Source of the DNA: Ceratodon purpureus
Taxonomy: Eukaryota > Streptophyta > Bryopsida > Pseudoditrichales > Ditrichaceae
Direction of reading: 5' to 3'
DNA length: 64,000 nucleotides
NCBI GenBank assembly: GCA_014871385.1
Contig: CM026423.1
Span: forward strand, 2,050,408 to 2,114,407
How positions within the stretch are numbered: the first letter of the stretch is position 1; each line of letters begins with the position of its first letter. Positions 1-11,061 of this stretch are shown one piece after another. The translations under genes and the position numbers were made by a program. Below the pieces are notes generated by a model. The model saw nothing but the letters and a program-made list of their open reading frames with translations, ran no database searches and was not told the origin of the DNA.

Positions 1-1781
1 GATCTAGCATCAGGTTCCGAAACACCTACTGTATCCAGAACCCCGGCCATGGCTGTTCAAACCAAGTACATTTGAGGTGACTCATATGTTCAAGGAGTGA
101 CATGCATTGGGGTGGGGTCACCGATGCAACATTCTACCCTCAGGTCCCAAGAAGCTATAATGATCAAATAGTTTATCACATTTACAATTCTGTACTTACT
201 GAAACGCTCTGAAGTTGAGGAATCTACAAGGTGAGGTTTACAAGTTGCGATGTGGAATTTAATTCCTGAAAAAAATATGTTTGCATGACAAAGACTACTC
301 ATGCTTTTTAATCAAGTTTGGTAGAGGTACAAATCAATGCTTGGTTTTCAAATCAGTCTGCAGATTTAGACGTCGTTGAAATTGAATTTTGAAGAGAAAT
401 GTATCATGCAGCTGACAAGAGACTGAGATTGTTTGGTGTGTGTAGGATCGAAAATGAGCACCTGACGAATGTAGGCAAATACAGAGCGGAGGTGGCTGTT
501 CCTCTACCATTCGATCATGCCGAGTGAATACTAAGGAAGGAAAACCATAAACGGTTAATGCCCACAAGGCGTGCAGTAGAGTTACAGTGAAATTTGGACA
601 TGGTGGACTCAAAACGAAGAATTTCTACATGAGCACCCAAGTTTTGGTGGACCAATCAGGTTTTGCCACATAATGTCAATTGTGGTTCTCTTACGTCGAG
701 TTTTTGGTGATGTTAGTTATCCGTTTTAGAACACCATCATGTTTGGTTCAGGACGAGTCTGATATACAAGAAGGGGGTTTGACAAACTTCCTAGTTTGAA
801 AAATTGTAGATAATTATTTATGGGGAATTAAAATATGATACAACTTGCATTCTTCATCATTTCTTCTTCTCCATCTCAAAAAAATTTCACATAATTTCTA
901 ACTCCATTTCTTCTGGTCAAATCACCTTATTTTCACCGTTTCTAGTATTCCTACCTCAAGAGACTCTTGTATACAAGAAGAGTATACAGGAAGAGTCTGG
1001 TATACAAGAGTCTGGTTCTAATTCTTAAAAGTGTTGATTCTAATTCTTAAAAGTGTTCACTGTTACTAGAGCTCTACTTTTGCTCTTAATTATGGCCCTC
1101 TTCTACATACTAACTATGAGAGAATTAAGAAGAAGGGAGGAAAGGGGGTGTAGGGAAAAGGGAGTTGATTAAAGCGAAACAATCAAATTGACACATATGA
1201 TAATTTATACTATTTGTATCGAGACAGGTGTCTCACATCCAATAGAGGGGGAAGAAGGTAGCGCCAAAATAGGGATGAGGATTAGGAAAGAAGAGAGATG
1301 TATCTTGGATCCGAGACATGTCTAAGATACGGAAGGCGAGTCCTTATGCAAAAATTTGCATCATAAACTTCGCAATTCTCAATTTTATAGAAAATCTCAA
1401 AGCAAAGTACTTTATGACCAATTTCTAACATAGAATTTCCTATGAACAATAATAGTCACGTCCTCAACTTTGCTCACCATTGAATCCAAAACCGTATTCT
1501 TCGATTGTGAGAGTTCTAGGCAAGGTGACCACTAGCAAGGTGACCAATAAGCAAATTAGTCCTCCAAATGAGGACCGACAATTCCCTTTTAGAGATTCTG
1601 GAAGGTGGTGAGATCATATTGAGGTGGTGATTTTGGGGGCTGTGGTGATTTTAGGTGCTCCTACCATAGCTTTGCAGTCCATCCCAAAATTATGAACTTT
1701 TTCCACCACTGTACCAAGTGAGCTAACCTGAAATTCAGTCGCATATATGATCCTCTACCTTACCCTCATCAGGGCTTGGTC
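1..1781. other. AT-rich flank without a recognisable gene
   Basis: I see no supported gene here; the open frames are short and on no consistent strand. Visible structure is minor: a 22-bp unit (core TTCTAATTCTTAAAAGTG) repeated twice at 1013-1056, and several copies of TATACAAG between about 760 and 1005, some in inverted orientation. The last few hundred bases are the likely promoter region of the aldo-keto reductase that follows. Confidence 0.5.
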
Positions 1782-1807
1782 AGAGAGAGAGAGAGAGAGA
1801 GAGAGAG
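1782..1807. repeat. (AG)n microsatellite in the 5' leader region of the AKR gene
   Basis: Thirteen AG dinucleotides end 37 bases before the chosen AUG of the aldo-keto reductase. GA/CT tracts are common in plant core promoters and 5' UTRs, so this probably belongs to the gene's leader or promoter; that role is an inference. Confidence 0.8.
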
Positions 1808-1844
1808 CTCAGGTGGAAGATTTTGATTGCACAGTTTGTCAAGT

Positions 1845-3711
1845 ATGAGTACGCAAGGGGAGTCCGTGTGCACGGCTGGAGGCTCTCCAGTCGCCGCCCT
1901 CGCCTTCGGCACTTCCGGCATCGCCCCCGAGCTCACCCAATGCTGCGTCTTCTCCGCCCTTCGGGTACCTTCTACAACCATCACACCTAGTTTGGGTCAA
2001 AATTCGGATCATTTCTTTCTTTGGGTTCCTTACTAGTATATTCGTTGAATTTCAGCTCATCGTCTGTGTACAGTACAATGCACCCCGATTCCTACCAGTT
2101 TATTGAAATCATGATTGGGATTTGGTAAGGATGTCATATGGGTAAAGGTGCACACAATTGAGCAGTCTTTATTCGATGTTCTGCGTCATCTAGATTGCGT
2201 TCGTCTGGTCAACTTGAATCATCAGGACTTGAGGGTGGCACAGACACATATTTGCAGGTCTAATAATTGGAGCTCATTCTTCTGACATCGCCGAAGAAGA
2301 AGTTCTAACAATATGTGCTCTGTTTTCACATTTTTCTCAGTGGTTTATTGTGTGAAACCTGTGGATGTAGAAGAGTATACATGATTTCCATGCCAAGGGA
2401 TAGCAGAGATATGTACCCGTAAGTTTCTGTGTGCTTTTAGGATTACTGTTCAGCTCAGTCACGACGTTGTGTCCGGTACTTTGTTGCTTTTTCAGGCAGG
2501 TTACCGACATATCGACTGTGCTCCTCTTTATGGTAACGAGGTTGAAGTTGGCAAGGCTATTGCACGTGCATTATCTCAAGGGCTGCTACGACGTGATGAG
2601 CTCTTCGTGACCACAAAACTCCTGTGCACACATCAAGAACCCGAGGATGTTCTTCCCTGTCTACAGCAAAGTCTCAGGTATTGTCCAAATTCTCGCCCTA
2701 AAAGTTATGCTTGCGGGTCTGCAAATGAAGTATTTCAGAGATCAAGACTTCATGTGAAGCTTCGATCCCCCTGATGTTCTCGTTTGTGTTCTGTGTCAGG
2801 GATTTGCAGCTGGAATATGTGGATTTGTTCCTCATACACTGGCCATTGAAGTTCAGAAAAGGAACAGGATTCCCTCCCAAAGAAGAGGACTTTCTACCCT
2901 TGGATATCAAAAGTACCTGGCGAGCAATGGAATCTACGGTTGAAGTAGGGTTAACGAGGGCAATTGGCGTGTCAAATTTTTCCACTAAGAAGCTGGAGAG
3001 CCTGCTGGAGTATGCAGTGGTGAAGCCAGCTTTTGACCAGGTTTAATACAAACACACCCACTCTCTACTTATTGTTCCTCCTGCACATAAATAACAGTGT
3101 CAGGGTTTAGGGTTTAAGGTTTACCTCCCTTCGTCATTTCATGTGTGCAACTGCATCTTATCCTGATCCTCCAGGTGGAGATGCATCCGGGCTGGCAACA
3201 GCAAACTCTCCGAGCTTTCTGCAAGCCACGAGGAATTCTCGTCAGTGCATTCGCTGCCCTTGGTGCTCCTGGAACCTTTTATGGAAGAAACGACATCCTG
3301 TCTCTCCCACTTGTCCTGGAGTTGGCTTCAAAGCACAAGAAAACTCCTGCTCAGGTTCTTTTCCCATGATCTCACCTCCTTGATCATTCACAGTACTTCT
3401 GCAAAGTCTCCACAATAAACAAAGCTAAACCAAAATGACATGAAAGAAAGTTCACCCAATTCTTATCATTGTAACAATACATGCAGATTGCCATAAGGTG
3501 GAGTTTGCAGCAAGGGGTGTGTACAATCGTAAAGAGCAGCAATGCAGCCAGAATTGAAGAGAACAACGATGTGTGGGATTGGAAGCTCTCGGAGGAAGAT
3601 CTCAAGCGATTCTCCAACATACCACAGTCTAGAATGCCAGTAAAACTGTGGTGTAACCTCACCACCAGCCCTTACAGATCGGCACAAGATTTGTGGGACG
3701 GTGAATGTTGA
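1845..3711 (+). CDS. Aldo-keto reductase (AKR4-like), 5 exons
   Basis: Probable cytosolic NADPH-dependent aldehyde/ketone reductase. Exons are 1845-1964, 2496-2677, 2800-3040, 3175-3354 and 3487-3711; they join in frame through GT-AG introns to give 315 residues, the usual family length. The catalytic tetrad is complete: Asp47 and Tyr52 in [14 protein letters not shown], Lys81 in FVTTK, and His114 in FLIHWP. The signature GVSNFS follows, and the C-terminal [12 protein letters not shown] matches the cofactor-binding (I/V)PKS...R..EN motif. The start is the first ATG in frame, after the AG repeat. The N-terminal segment (AALAFGTSG) resembles the chalcone reductase and methylecgonone reductase branch of AKR4 more than aldose reductases. 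Substrate cannot be told from sequence alone. No frameshift or missing key residue was seen. Confidence 0.93.
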
Positions 3712-4099
3712 TAGATCTTGAGAAGCATGTGTTTAATTATTTTGTTGCATCCAGATGCAAATTTCTTAAGAAATTCCACAACTTTGTGTCATGTCTTAAC
3801 ATTTCTTTGCAAGAGTAAAATTTAGATTTTGGGCTCGCTTCTATCTCATGAATCCTTTAAACGCTCCCTGTTTATGCAACACGCCAAATTTTACACCTTT
3901 CCAAACCATATAATTTATTGATCTTAGATTCTTTATTGGTCATCGAATCAAACTCTTGAATCGTTTTAAGTTTCTTTTCCTGCATTTTTACAATTCAATT
4001 GTCTAGTCTTTCAATCGGAAATGAGTACTGTATTCAGTGTGGAGAGGTTTGAAACTTGGCAATTGCAGCATATCAGTTACTTATAAGATCACAAGGCTT
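3712..4099. other. 3' flank of the AKR gene
   Basis: AT-rich sequence with no open frame of note. It should hold the 3' UTR of the reductase and ends at the TTAA that borders the next transposable element. Confidence 0.5.
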
Positions 4100-4103
4100 T
4101 TAA

Positions 4104-4953
4104 CCCCTAAACGACCAAGGGTGTTTTTCATCAAAACTGCCTGAAAACAGCCCCTCTTCAAAGCAAGGTGGATTTTGCAAACTCGGGGTCTTAATTAGTA
4201 CATCTAACCGTAAGATCTTGTAGCTAACTTCTATGTCTACATGTCCACCAAATCTTACACACTCATTCCTCACCAATTGCAAGATCGTAATGTTCAAAGT
4301 TGAAAAACAAGTTTTTTTTCCCTGTCAAAAAGGGATCAGCAGAGTTTTGAAGGCCCAAAAAACCATTTTTTTCCATTAAGGATTTTGGGGGTTTTGATGC
4401 ACGTCAAAGAAAACTAAGTTAGCTAATTGTGTTAAAAAAATTATATTCAAAAAAGTTGTAGAAGGTTGCCAAAACAATCATTTTCCGCTAGAGGGTATGC
4501 TGAAATTCACAAACAAAGGCCGTTTTTTGACAATAAAAATAGCATATGAATACATTTTGGATTAAAAATCCAAACGGTGAGAACATGCTCTACTACCTTA
4601 TCAATACATAGAAATTTTTATTTTTGAAAAATATTAAAATCTCAATTTTTGGTGGAATTTCAAAGTTTTGTCTTTAGGCAGATTTGGGCAGATTTGGGCA
4701 GTTTTGGGCAGTTTTGGGCAGAAATTGCTGCATTCATAGTGGCTGAGAGCCTGCCGGCAGAAGGGCGTTTTATGCTCAGAGGAGCATAACGTTTTCTCAC
4801 TTCATCCAAAAAAAATAAAAAATATATACCCATAAACCTCTTGAAAAAACCTTTTACCACAAAAAATTTCAAAAAATTTCAAGTAAATTTGAATTTTTAG
4901 GAACCTGCCCAAATTTCAAAAACGCCCATTCCAGGACAATGGCCGTTTAGGGG
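4104..4953. mobile_element. Non-autonomous TIR transposon flanked by TTAA, copy 1
   Basis: An 850-bp element with inverted ends: CCCCTAAACGACCA on the left, and on the right the complement of CCCCTAAACGGCCA (one mismatch in 14). It is bordered on both sides by TTAA (4100-4103 and 4954-4957). It has no coding capacity. The first 270 bases match the partial copy at 63,731-64,000 almost throughout, and a weaker match occurs in the 52,059-52,986 element. Inside, CAGATTTGGG/CAGTTTTGGG is repeated four times at 4679-4722. Four-base TTAA duplications with termini starting CCC are typical of piggyBac-type elements; the assignment is an inference because no transposase is present. Confidence 0.75.
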
Positions 4954-5038
4954 TTAATATTTGCATTAGGAAGCTGAAGCTGAAGGATCTGAGCACATAG
5001 TTTTTCAGCATTGTCATGAGCTCCCAGGTATGTTGAGA

Positions 5039-6498
5039 TCATTTGCTCTCACTACTCAAGCCACTGCCTGAATCAGAACTACTGCAATCACTATCAGAAC
5101 CACTTTCACTACCAGAATCACTGTCACTATCAGAATCACTATCACTATTACTACCAGAACCATAAGTATTCCCATCTTGATCACCTTCTTTGGAATCCTT
5201 GGTATTATTTTGCAGTCTTGATTCTAAATTTTTGGTTGGAGTCTCTCTGTTAGACTCGTGTGTATAGCTTCTCGGTTTTTTGTTGCGGCTCTTCTTCCAG
5301 TTTGTCACCATCCGGTCCAACTCCCACAATGTTTCAGTGTTCAGATTATCAATTTCAATCTCAATCTCGTTGTTACCATTGTCCTGTAAATTGCCGTTGT
5401 AAGTTGATATGATTTCCAACATTTGTGTAGTTTTTTCAACTGGAAGAGTTTCAAGCTCCCTCGATAGTTTAGTTTTCTCTTCCATGGTCATAGGCCTCTT
5501 ATTAACATCAAAGCGCTTCGGTTTGGGTTTCTTTGTCAATTTATTGCTTGGCGATTCAATTTTCTTCTCCATGGTCATAAGCCTCTTATTAACTTCAAAG
5601 CGCTTCGGTTTGGATTCATTTGTCAGTTTATTACTTGGCGGTTCGATTTTCTCTTCCACGGTCATAAGCCTCTTGTTAACTCCAAAGCACTTTGGTTTGG
5701 GTTCCTTTGTCCGTTTATTGCTTTTAGGTTGGTGTTTCTACAACATTTACACAGATAAGTGTAATTTTATTATAAACATTGTAGAGATTGTAGATAGACA
5801 TTTTAGTTTAAAGAGTTTAACAAAAATAATCAAGAAAATTCATCGTAACAAAAGCAATTATAAACAAAGATTCCTTTATTCACAAAAAAAAATAAAAAAA
5901 ATCATACCTTTTTATGTAGAGTTGATTCAGTATTATCATTTTTGTTCCAATGTTGTTCAAATAATTTTAATAATGTTTTTGCCATCTTATGTACATCATG
6001 ATTAATTGGGTTGTATTTCATAGCATTTGAAAATGTTAGTTGTATATCATGAACAAATTCTTCTGGCTTTAAATAGTAATTAGCTTTCAATCGCGTCTTT
6101 ATTGTACCTAAATCCATTGGATATTTTATAATGTAATGGTAGTCGGATATATTCAACTTCACGGAATCAACCGGTTCATTGAATACAAATGCATGTTTAT
6201 GATTCATTAATATCTGTAATACTTTTGAACATTTCTTCATTTTTTCACCAAATTGATTCATATTTTGATCCATTATCTTCCTTTTCTTTAAAGTAACAGA
6301 GTTTAAATTTGTACATTTGTATACAGGATCTATTTCCAATTTCCGTTTCAAACATGGTTTTAAATTAGTACTTTCCAAATCTAATGGTAATAATTCTAAT
6401 GGAATTGAATTTATTTTGATGATTGATTTTACATCATTATCCAAAATTTTATTCAACTGTGCCCAAGTAATATTTTTACAATTAATCGACGTATTCAT
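5039..6498 (-). CDS. BET/GTE-like bromodomain + NET domain protein, 2 exons
   Basis: Probable nuclear acetyl-lysine reader. Exon 1 is 6498-5908 and exon 2 is 5737-5039, joined by a 170-bp GT-AG intron in phase 0 to give 429 residues. The bromodomain spans about 88-185 and has the plant GTE pattern (HKHAFVFNEPVD, YPMDLGTIKTRL, NAMKYNP); Asn163 is the expected acetyl-lysine contact. A NET domain lies at about 279-346 (RPMTMEEKTKLSRELETLP...TETLWELDRMVTNWKK). The tail is rich in Ser/Asp/Glu. Just before NET, a 29-residue block (core VNKRxMTxEEK...KLT) occurs three times with Met222, Met251 and Met280 in register; the third block runs into the true NET domain. An upstream in-frame ATG at 6555 would add 19 hydrophobic residues; I prefer 6498 because a nuclear protein should not start that way. 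The gene is far more AT-rich than its neighbours. It could be a diverged retained copy or one on the way to decay, although both exons are fully open. Confidence 0.82.
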
Positions 6499-6555
6499 GA
6501 TTAATAATAGAATAAATATATATATTTCGATGTAATGATGAAATAAATTAATCAT

Positions 6556-7115
6556 TATAAATATAAAAATATCTTAATAAGTGTGTTTTATATATACATT
6601 TAAAATCTTCCTACATATATAGGATTTCTGAAAAAGTAATTCCAAACTTGAAAGTGAAATTCAAAAAAGTAAAAGAAGTAAAAGTAAGAGAAAGTAAAAG
6701 ATCAACCAATTTCTCGTAGTGTCGGCTCGACGAAGTGTTCGGCGCCGTGACCGCGGCGAATGCAAATCATGCTCGTGTGGAAATCTAACAGTCGTGACGC
6801 GTCGATTGTCACTCGCGGCGCTGCAATCGCTCTGCCGACGGACACCTCCATGCTCTCAATCCCACCTCCGGCACATGTATCTCTTCAAGGGTCCGGGGCC
6901 TGAGTTTGGAAGCCAGCCGTGGCATCAGGGTTTCACTGTTCCGGAATCAGAGTTCTGGATCAGAAACGGCACATGGGAATGAGAATTCGTGTGTTCTGAT
7001 AGCTTTTCCGGTTGTTAGGTTGGTGAATTGCTGAGTTGTGGTGGAGTGGAGGAAGCGCTGGGAGCGGTGTGGGTTAGGGTTTGGAATTAGGGTTTGGGTT
7101 GCGGAGGAGCGGAGC
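6556..7115. promoter_or_regulatory. GC-rich leader with telo-box motifs
   Basis: Base composition changes sharply from AT-rich to GC-rich near 6,715. At 7074-7098 there are two TTAGGGTTT units, telo-box motifs often found just upstream of plant housekeeping genes, and they sit 20-40 bases before the ATG at 7116. A frame open from 6719 to 6982 crosses this region but has no ATG near its start and resembles nothing I know. Confidence 0.4.
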
Positions 7116-7373
7116 ATGGCACCGTCGTGTCATGGGTTGGTGCCCGTGGGCATGAACGATGGGAGTGCGTTTCCGGTGATGAGCGCCTTTGCGCTGCCGA
7201 GATCCCTGCTGCCGCCAGGGTTGGCGACCGCTGACCCTGTGAGGGTGGAGAACATGGCGGCTGAGCTTCGGGATCTTGAGTTTGTGCCTGTGAACCTGGC
7301 GGACAATATTGCGGAAGCTATCATTGTTGGCATACAGTCGGCCCTCGCCATGGGCGGGAGGAGAAGGCTCTGA
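7116..7373 (+). CDS. Small unidentified protein (85 aa)
   Basis: I do not recognise this protein. The ATG at 7116 opens an 85-residue frame that is GC-rich and closes at TGA 7371-7373. The N-terminal half is rich in Pro, Gly and Ser. The C-terminal half looks helical and acidic-amphipathic (PVRVENMAAELRDLEF, NLADNIAEAIIVGIQSAL), with an Arg-rich end. Telo-box motifs immediately upstream favour a real transcript. There is no obvious signal peptide, metal site or membrane segment. It may be only one exon of a larger gene, or a chance frame in a GC island. Confidence 0.38.
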   Translation: MAPSCHGLVPVGMNDGSAFPVMSAFALPRSLLPPGLATADPVRVENMAAELRDLEFVPVNLADNIAEAIIVGIQSALAMGGRRRL

Positions 7374-8097
7374 TCGTCGGTCGCTACGATCAGTCATTTT
7401 TTGCACTTTGTTTGCCGTTTTGTGTACGATAGAGATAACTCAGTTTTTCATAGCCTTGTGGACGCATGTCTCAACTACAAATGTTTCTGTCTATATGACC
7501 TAATTCAACTTGCATTGGCCTAATTAATAAGACGATATATTTTTTTTCCTCAATTGTTTGTGGAAGCATTGTGACAGGAATGAGTCATGTATCTTTCTTG
7601 TGCAGCATCGATGCTGTAAATTCATTTTATCTTTCCTAAGAACGGGACAAGGCGACTCAATCGCTTCCTCTATGAGCCAGAATACATTATTTGTCTCTGT
7701 TTCTCTCTTTGCAGTGATTTGTATTTTTTAACAATTCAGTAGTGTTTCGCAACACCTGCAGAGTTTGTGATCTGGATAGACTTTGAGCACTACATTGAGT
7801 TTGGGTCCACCAAATGTCACCGTTATCCAATCTGCCTTCACTGGCAAGATAGGCAAAGTTATACAATTGTGATTTGATCATTCTCTAGAGCAATAAGCAT
7901 CCGAAGCTTCAATCTGAGTTTGAGTAGCCTGCACAAACAACATAGGTAGGTACTCGTTCCTCAATATGTCTTGCTCTTTACAAATCACCCGAAAATTGAT
8001 ACATGATATTGTTGAAATATCAAACCCTAATCTACAGTCGATGTGAACATCAAGAGGATATCTCCGTCTACAATCTCAAAGCTCCTCATCTCCCCCT
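7374..8097. other. Intergenic, convergent 3' ends
   Basis: Nothing coding is supported. The stretch lies between the stop of the small ORF on the plus strand and the stop of MOCS2A on the minus strand, so it probably holds both 3' UTRs. Confidence 0.5.
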
Positions 8098-8412
8098 TCA
8101 GCCTCCACTAATCGGTGGGATAAGCGCAAGCTCATCGCCATCCTTGACAAGAACAGGCTCGGTGACATAATCATGATTCAAAGCCACCATCATGCACGAG
8201 CTGATGGCTTTGAGGGCTGGATACTTGGCCACCACTGCTGCGAAGCAGTTGGCAGTCGTCCACCCTTCCTGAATTTCTAGAGCAACCGCTGAAACGCCCG
8301 CAAGCTCCTGCGCTCTGGCAAACAACAAAGCCTGCACTTCACCTGCCTTGCAAACCGGCTCCTCGTCTTTCCCTCCATGGCCGGCATCGCCTTGCAGTCC
8401 TGATCCCTCCAT
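8098..8412 (-). CDS. MOCS2A: Molybdopterin synthase sulfur carrier subunit (MOCS2A/MoaD type)
   Basis: Small ubiquitin-fold protein that carries sulfur as a C-terminal thiocarboxylate for molybdopterin synthase, the second step of molybdenum cofactor synthesis in the cytosol. It is a single exon of 104 residues. Diagnostic features are the EIQEGWTTANCF...VVAKYPAL block, the VALNHDYV strand, KDGDELALIPP and the required terminal Gly-Gly in PPISGG, which is activated by the MOCS3/CNX5 enzyme. The frame is open upstream to 8499 but the only ATG is at 8412. Length fits the family, with a short Gly-rich N-terminal extension. It is divergent from the glutaredoxin gene, with 237 bases between the two ATGs. 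Confidence 0.9.
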   Translation of the reverse strand: MEGSGLQGDAGHGGKDEEPVCKAGEVQALLFARAQELAGVSAVALEIQEGWTTANCFAAVVAKYPALKAISSCMMVALNHDYVTEPVLVKDGDELALIPPISGG

Positions 8413-8649
8413 CGGAGAAAAAATAACTAAAACCTCGACCAACAACCCTGGGTGTGCAAACCCACTAAGTGATGAAACCCCCAATGGATGATACCCCACA
8501 ATTTAGGAAGGTCAATGAATGGATAACCGGGAAGAATTCCTTTTTTTATTTGCAGAAAGTTGCGGATAGAATGGCAGAGAGAGGATCATTCGAGAGAGGA
8601 AGCTCGTGACAGACACGCGAATTGCACACAATTCTCTCTCTCGGCAGCT
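8413..8649. promoter_or_regulatory. Shared divergent promoter of MOCS2A and glutaredoxin
   Basis: Only 237 bases separate the two divergent start codons, so the genes must share or overlap promoter and 5' UTR sequence. A CTCTCTCT tract sits about 10 bases before the glutaredoxin ATG. No clear TATA box was identified. Confidence 0.5.
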
Positions 8650-10222
8650 ATGGCGACCACGATGCGCAGCCTGCAGTCCAGCAGCCTTGTGGGTCATGCG
8701 ACTGCGGTGGCTGAGGTTTCTGCCACACAGCCTGCCTCCTTGCGGTGTGTCTGGAAGGGAGTAGGGTTCAAGGCTGGAGGCTCTTCTGCTTTGATTGCAA
8801 GGCGGGAGCTGAGGGTTAAGCATGTGGCGCCTCGCAGCAGCATGGGACCGTCCGGGGGCGGTGGAGGTGAGAGCCGTTTCTCGTGCCACGGAATTTTGGG
8901 GTACTGGGTAGAATTTGGTATTCTGTTAGCGTGCGTCTGAGCTTTTCTGGATTTGGTTGTGTGGGTTTAGTGGATGTGTGGTTTTTGGAGGGTGTGCTGT
9001 GGATTGCGATACGTCTGTGTGTGTCAATTGGATGTTTTTGGATATTTGGGGTTTTTCTCAATGTGGCGAAGGTGGATTACGCAAGTGGAATGCGGGGGCG
9101 GTGCAGTCTTTCCTTGGTTTGTGACGAATGAGCTTTTCAATTTAGTTGAGGCTTCGTAGATTGTCCAGTCTCCTTGCTTGGTTGGTCGATCGGGGCATTC
9201 GAACTGCAGAAGCTATTCTTTTGCTTGAAGGATTTTCGTTTTCGTGTTATGGGATTCGTCAGCGAAAATAGCCTGTGTGGTGCTTTTCGGGAATCCTAGT
9301 TGCTGTTAGTAGTTGGCAGCGGTTACACTTTGAAGACATTTTCTGTCCTCGGCCAGTGTAGTCGACACTGGTGGCGACTAACGAAATCAAGGATCGAATT
9401 AGTTGCTATATGGCTTGCACACTTAGGGTTTTTGTGAATGAAAATAAGAGCTGAGATATCGCTTGAGATGCCAGAAATAACTTACATGTTTGTAGGCTGT
9501 TTAGATTGAAATAGTTCAAGTATGTTCTTGTCACTGCATTAATAGTAAACCGTTGGCTGATTGGATGTGGTGGAATTTTTGTGCACGGCAGCCTTAACTC
9601 CAGAATTGAAAGAGGCCTTGGATAAGTATCTCAATGAAAACAAGGTAGTCCTGTTCATGAAGGGTAACAAGATGTTTCCGCAATGTGGATTCTCCAACAC
9701 CTGTGTGCAAATCCTCAACAGCTTGGAAGTCCCCTACGAGACTGTCAACATTCTAGAGGACGATTCTCTGCGGCAGGGCATGAAGGAATACTCCGCTTGG
9801 CCAACATTTCCACAGCTGTATATTGACGGTGAATTTTTTGGTGGATGCGACATCACTCTTGGTGAGCAAACCAGAACCTTTACCCTCAACTTCTTGATCT
9901 CCAATATGCAGTGCAAGTCAAGGTGACCAACAACGTAGAATTTTTTCACTTTTTATACCTTGAAAACAGGTGTTGAAAGACAGTAGAGAACTCTCTTTGA
10001 CATTATGAAACGGATAGGTAGGGTGGTGAAGCAAAATGTTCTTAAGGTTTTAGAATCTTTCCTCTTCATGATGTGCAGAAAATGTTTTGAAACTATCCAT
10101 GAACATATTAGAACGCTGTACAGGTTCCATGCATTGTGCTAATGTTGAGCTTGGGCTTCGGTGCAGAGTCTTACTCGAGCGGGGAGCTGAAGGAGGTGCT
10201 GGAGAGGGCCATGTTATCTTGA
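8650..10222 (+). CDS. GRXS14: Monothiol CGFS glutaredoxin, plastid type (GRXS14-like), 3 exons
   Basis: Chloroplast glutaredoxin that binds and passes on [2Fe-2S] clusters with glutathione. Exons are 8650-8866, 9592-9861 and 10167-10222 (both introns phase 1), giving 180 residues. Residues 1 to about 65 form a Ser/Ala/Arg-rich, acid-poor plastid transit peptide. The domain follows: [14 protein letters not shown], the active site CGFS at 104-107, then WPTFPQLY and the glutathione-contacting GGCDIT. The C-terminal [19 protein letters not shown] is completed only after splicing to the short third exon. Alignment from memory with Arabidopsis GRXS14/CXIP1 is colinear through the domain. The first intron is large (725 bp) and holds only spurious frames. 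Confidence 0.95.
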
Positions 10223-11058
10223 GCATCCGTCGCTGTTTTTTTCCCTTCCTGACTTGGACCTTGTATACTACTTGAGATGCAATGTAGCTTCGTCACACTA
10301 TCTGTGACGTTTTTCTTAATGCCATTGTGTGTGTTTGAAGATTCATCTGGTATGCCATCACTTTCAATGAATTCCTCACCGTTCATCGTGATTTCCTAGG
10401 GGCTACATTTTTTACTCCACATGGTGTTTACTTCATGTACCACAAGAGTATCCTGACATGCTGTAGTGATGGTGTGAGTTCCGCCATCCCATCATCTTGC
10501 TTGCTTCTTCATCTCTGATTGTGGACTTGTGATTCCCTCAGAATAAAAGACAAGTCGTGGCTCGTTACAGAAGCTAAGCCTGGAGGCAGCTAGATGTAGT
10601 AGCGTTTTGCCAAGAAATAAAATTGTGCTAGCAGATACGCTGCGAGTATACAGCCATTGATCATGTTGTAACTCAAAAACCTGTTGAGTTCTCCTGAATC
10701 GTTTCCACCGCCTTGATTGGTTTCCACCGCCATTCTCAGATTGTCTTCAAATCAGAAGCAAGATAAGTTCAACAAGTTGGTACTTGCATGGTTCCATACC
10801 ATTCGAATTTTATTTCATTGATTCCTGTCAATCTGACATGAACTCCAGCTAATGATATTCCATGGATGGAATTGAATAATAATGATAGTCTGAGAATTAT
10901 TATCAAACTGTATTAGTCAGTGTAAACCTGTGGTACCAGTACTCGCTTTTACAGAGGTGATGCATTATTTTCAAATAGCACACAACATCGGGCATGAGCA
11001 TGCAGTGAAAAGGTAAGCAACTCCGAAATCAAGAGGCACAAATGAAGATCTGTATCGG
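10223..11058. other. Intergenic, no gene seen
   Basis: Contains the glutaredoxin 3' UTR, then sequence without convincing frames, RNA genes or inverted repeats. Confidence 0.5.
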
Positions 11059-11061
11059 TAC

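Noticed and set aside
3100..3125. Interstitial telomeric repeat
   Set aside because: Only two or three imperfect TTTAGGG units occur inside an AKR intron; too short to be more than chance or a telo-box.
5409..6005. 198-codon plus-strand frame rich in Leu/Phe/Ser
   Set aside because: It is the antisense shadow of the repeated bromodomain/NET gene; its repeats are the complement of the 87-bp tandem units.
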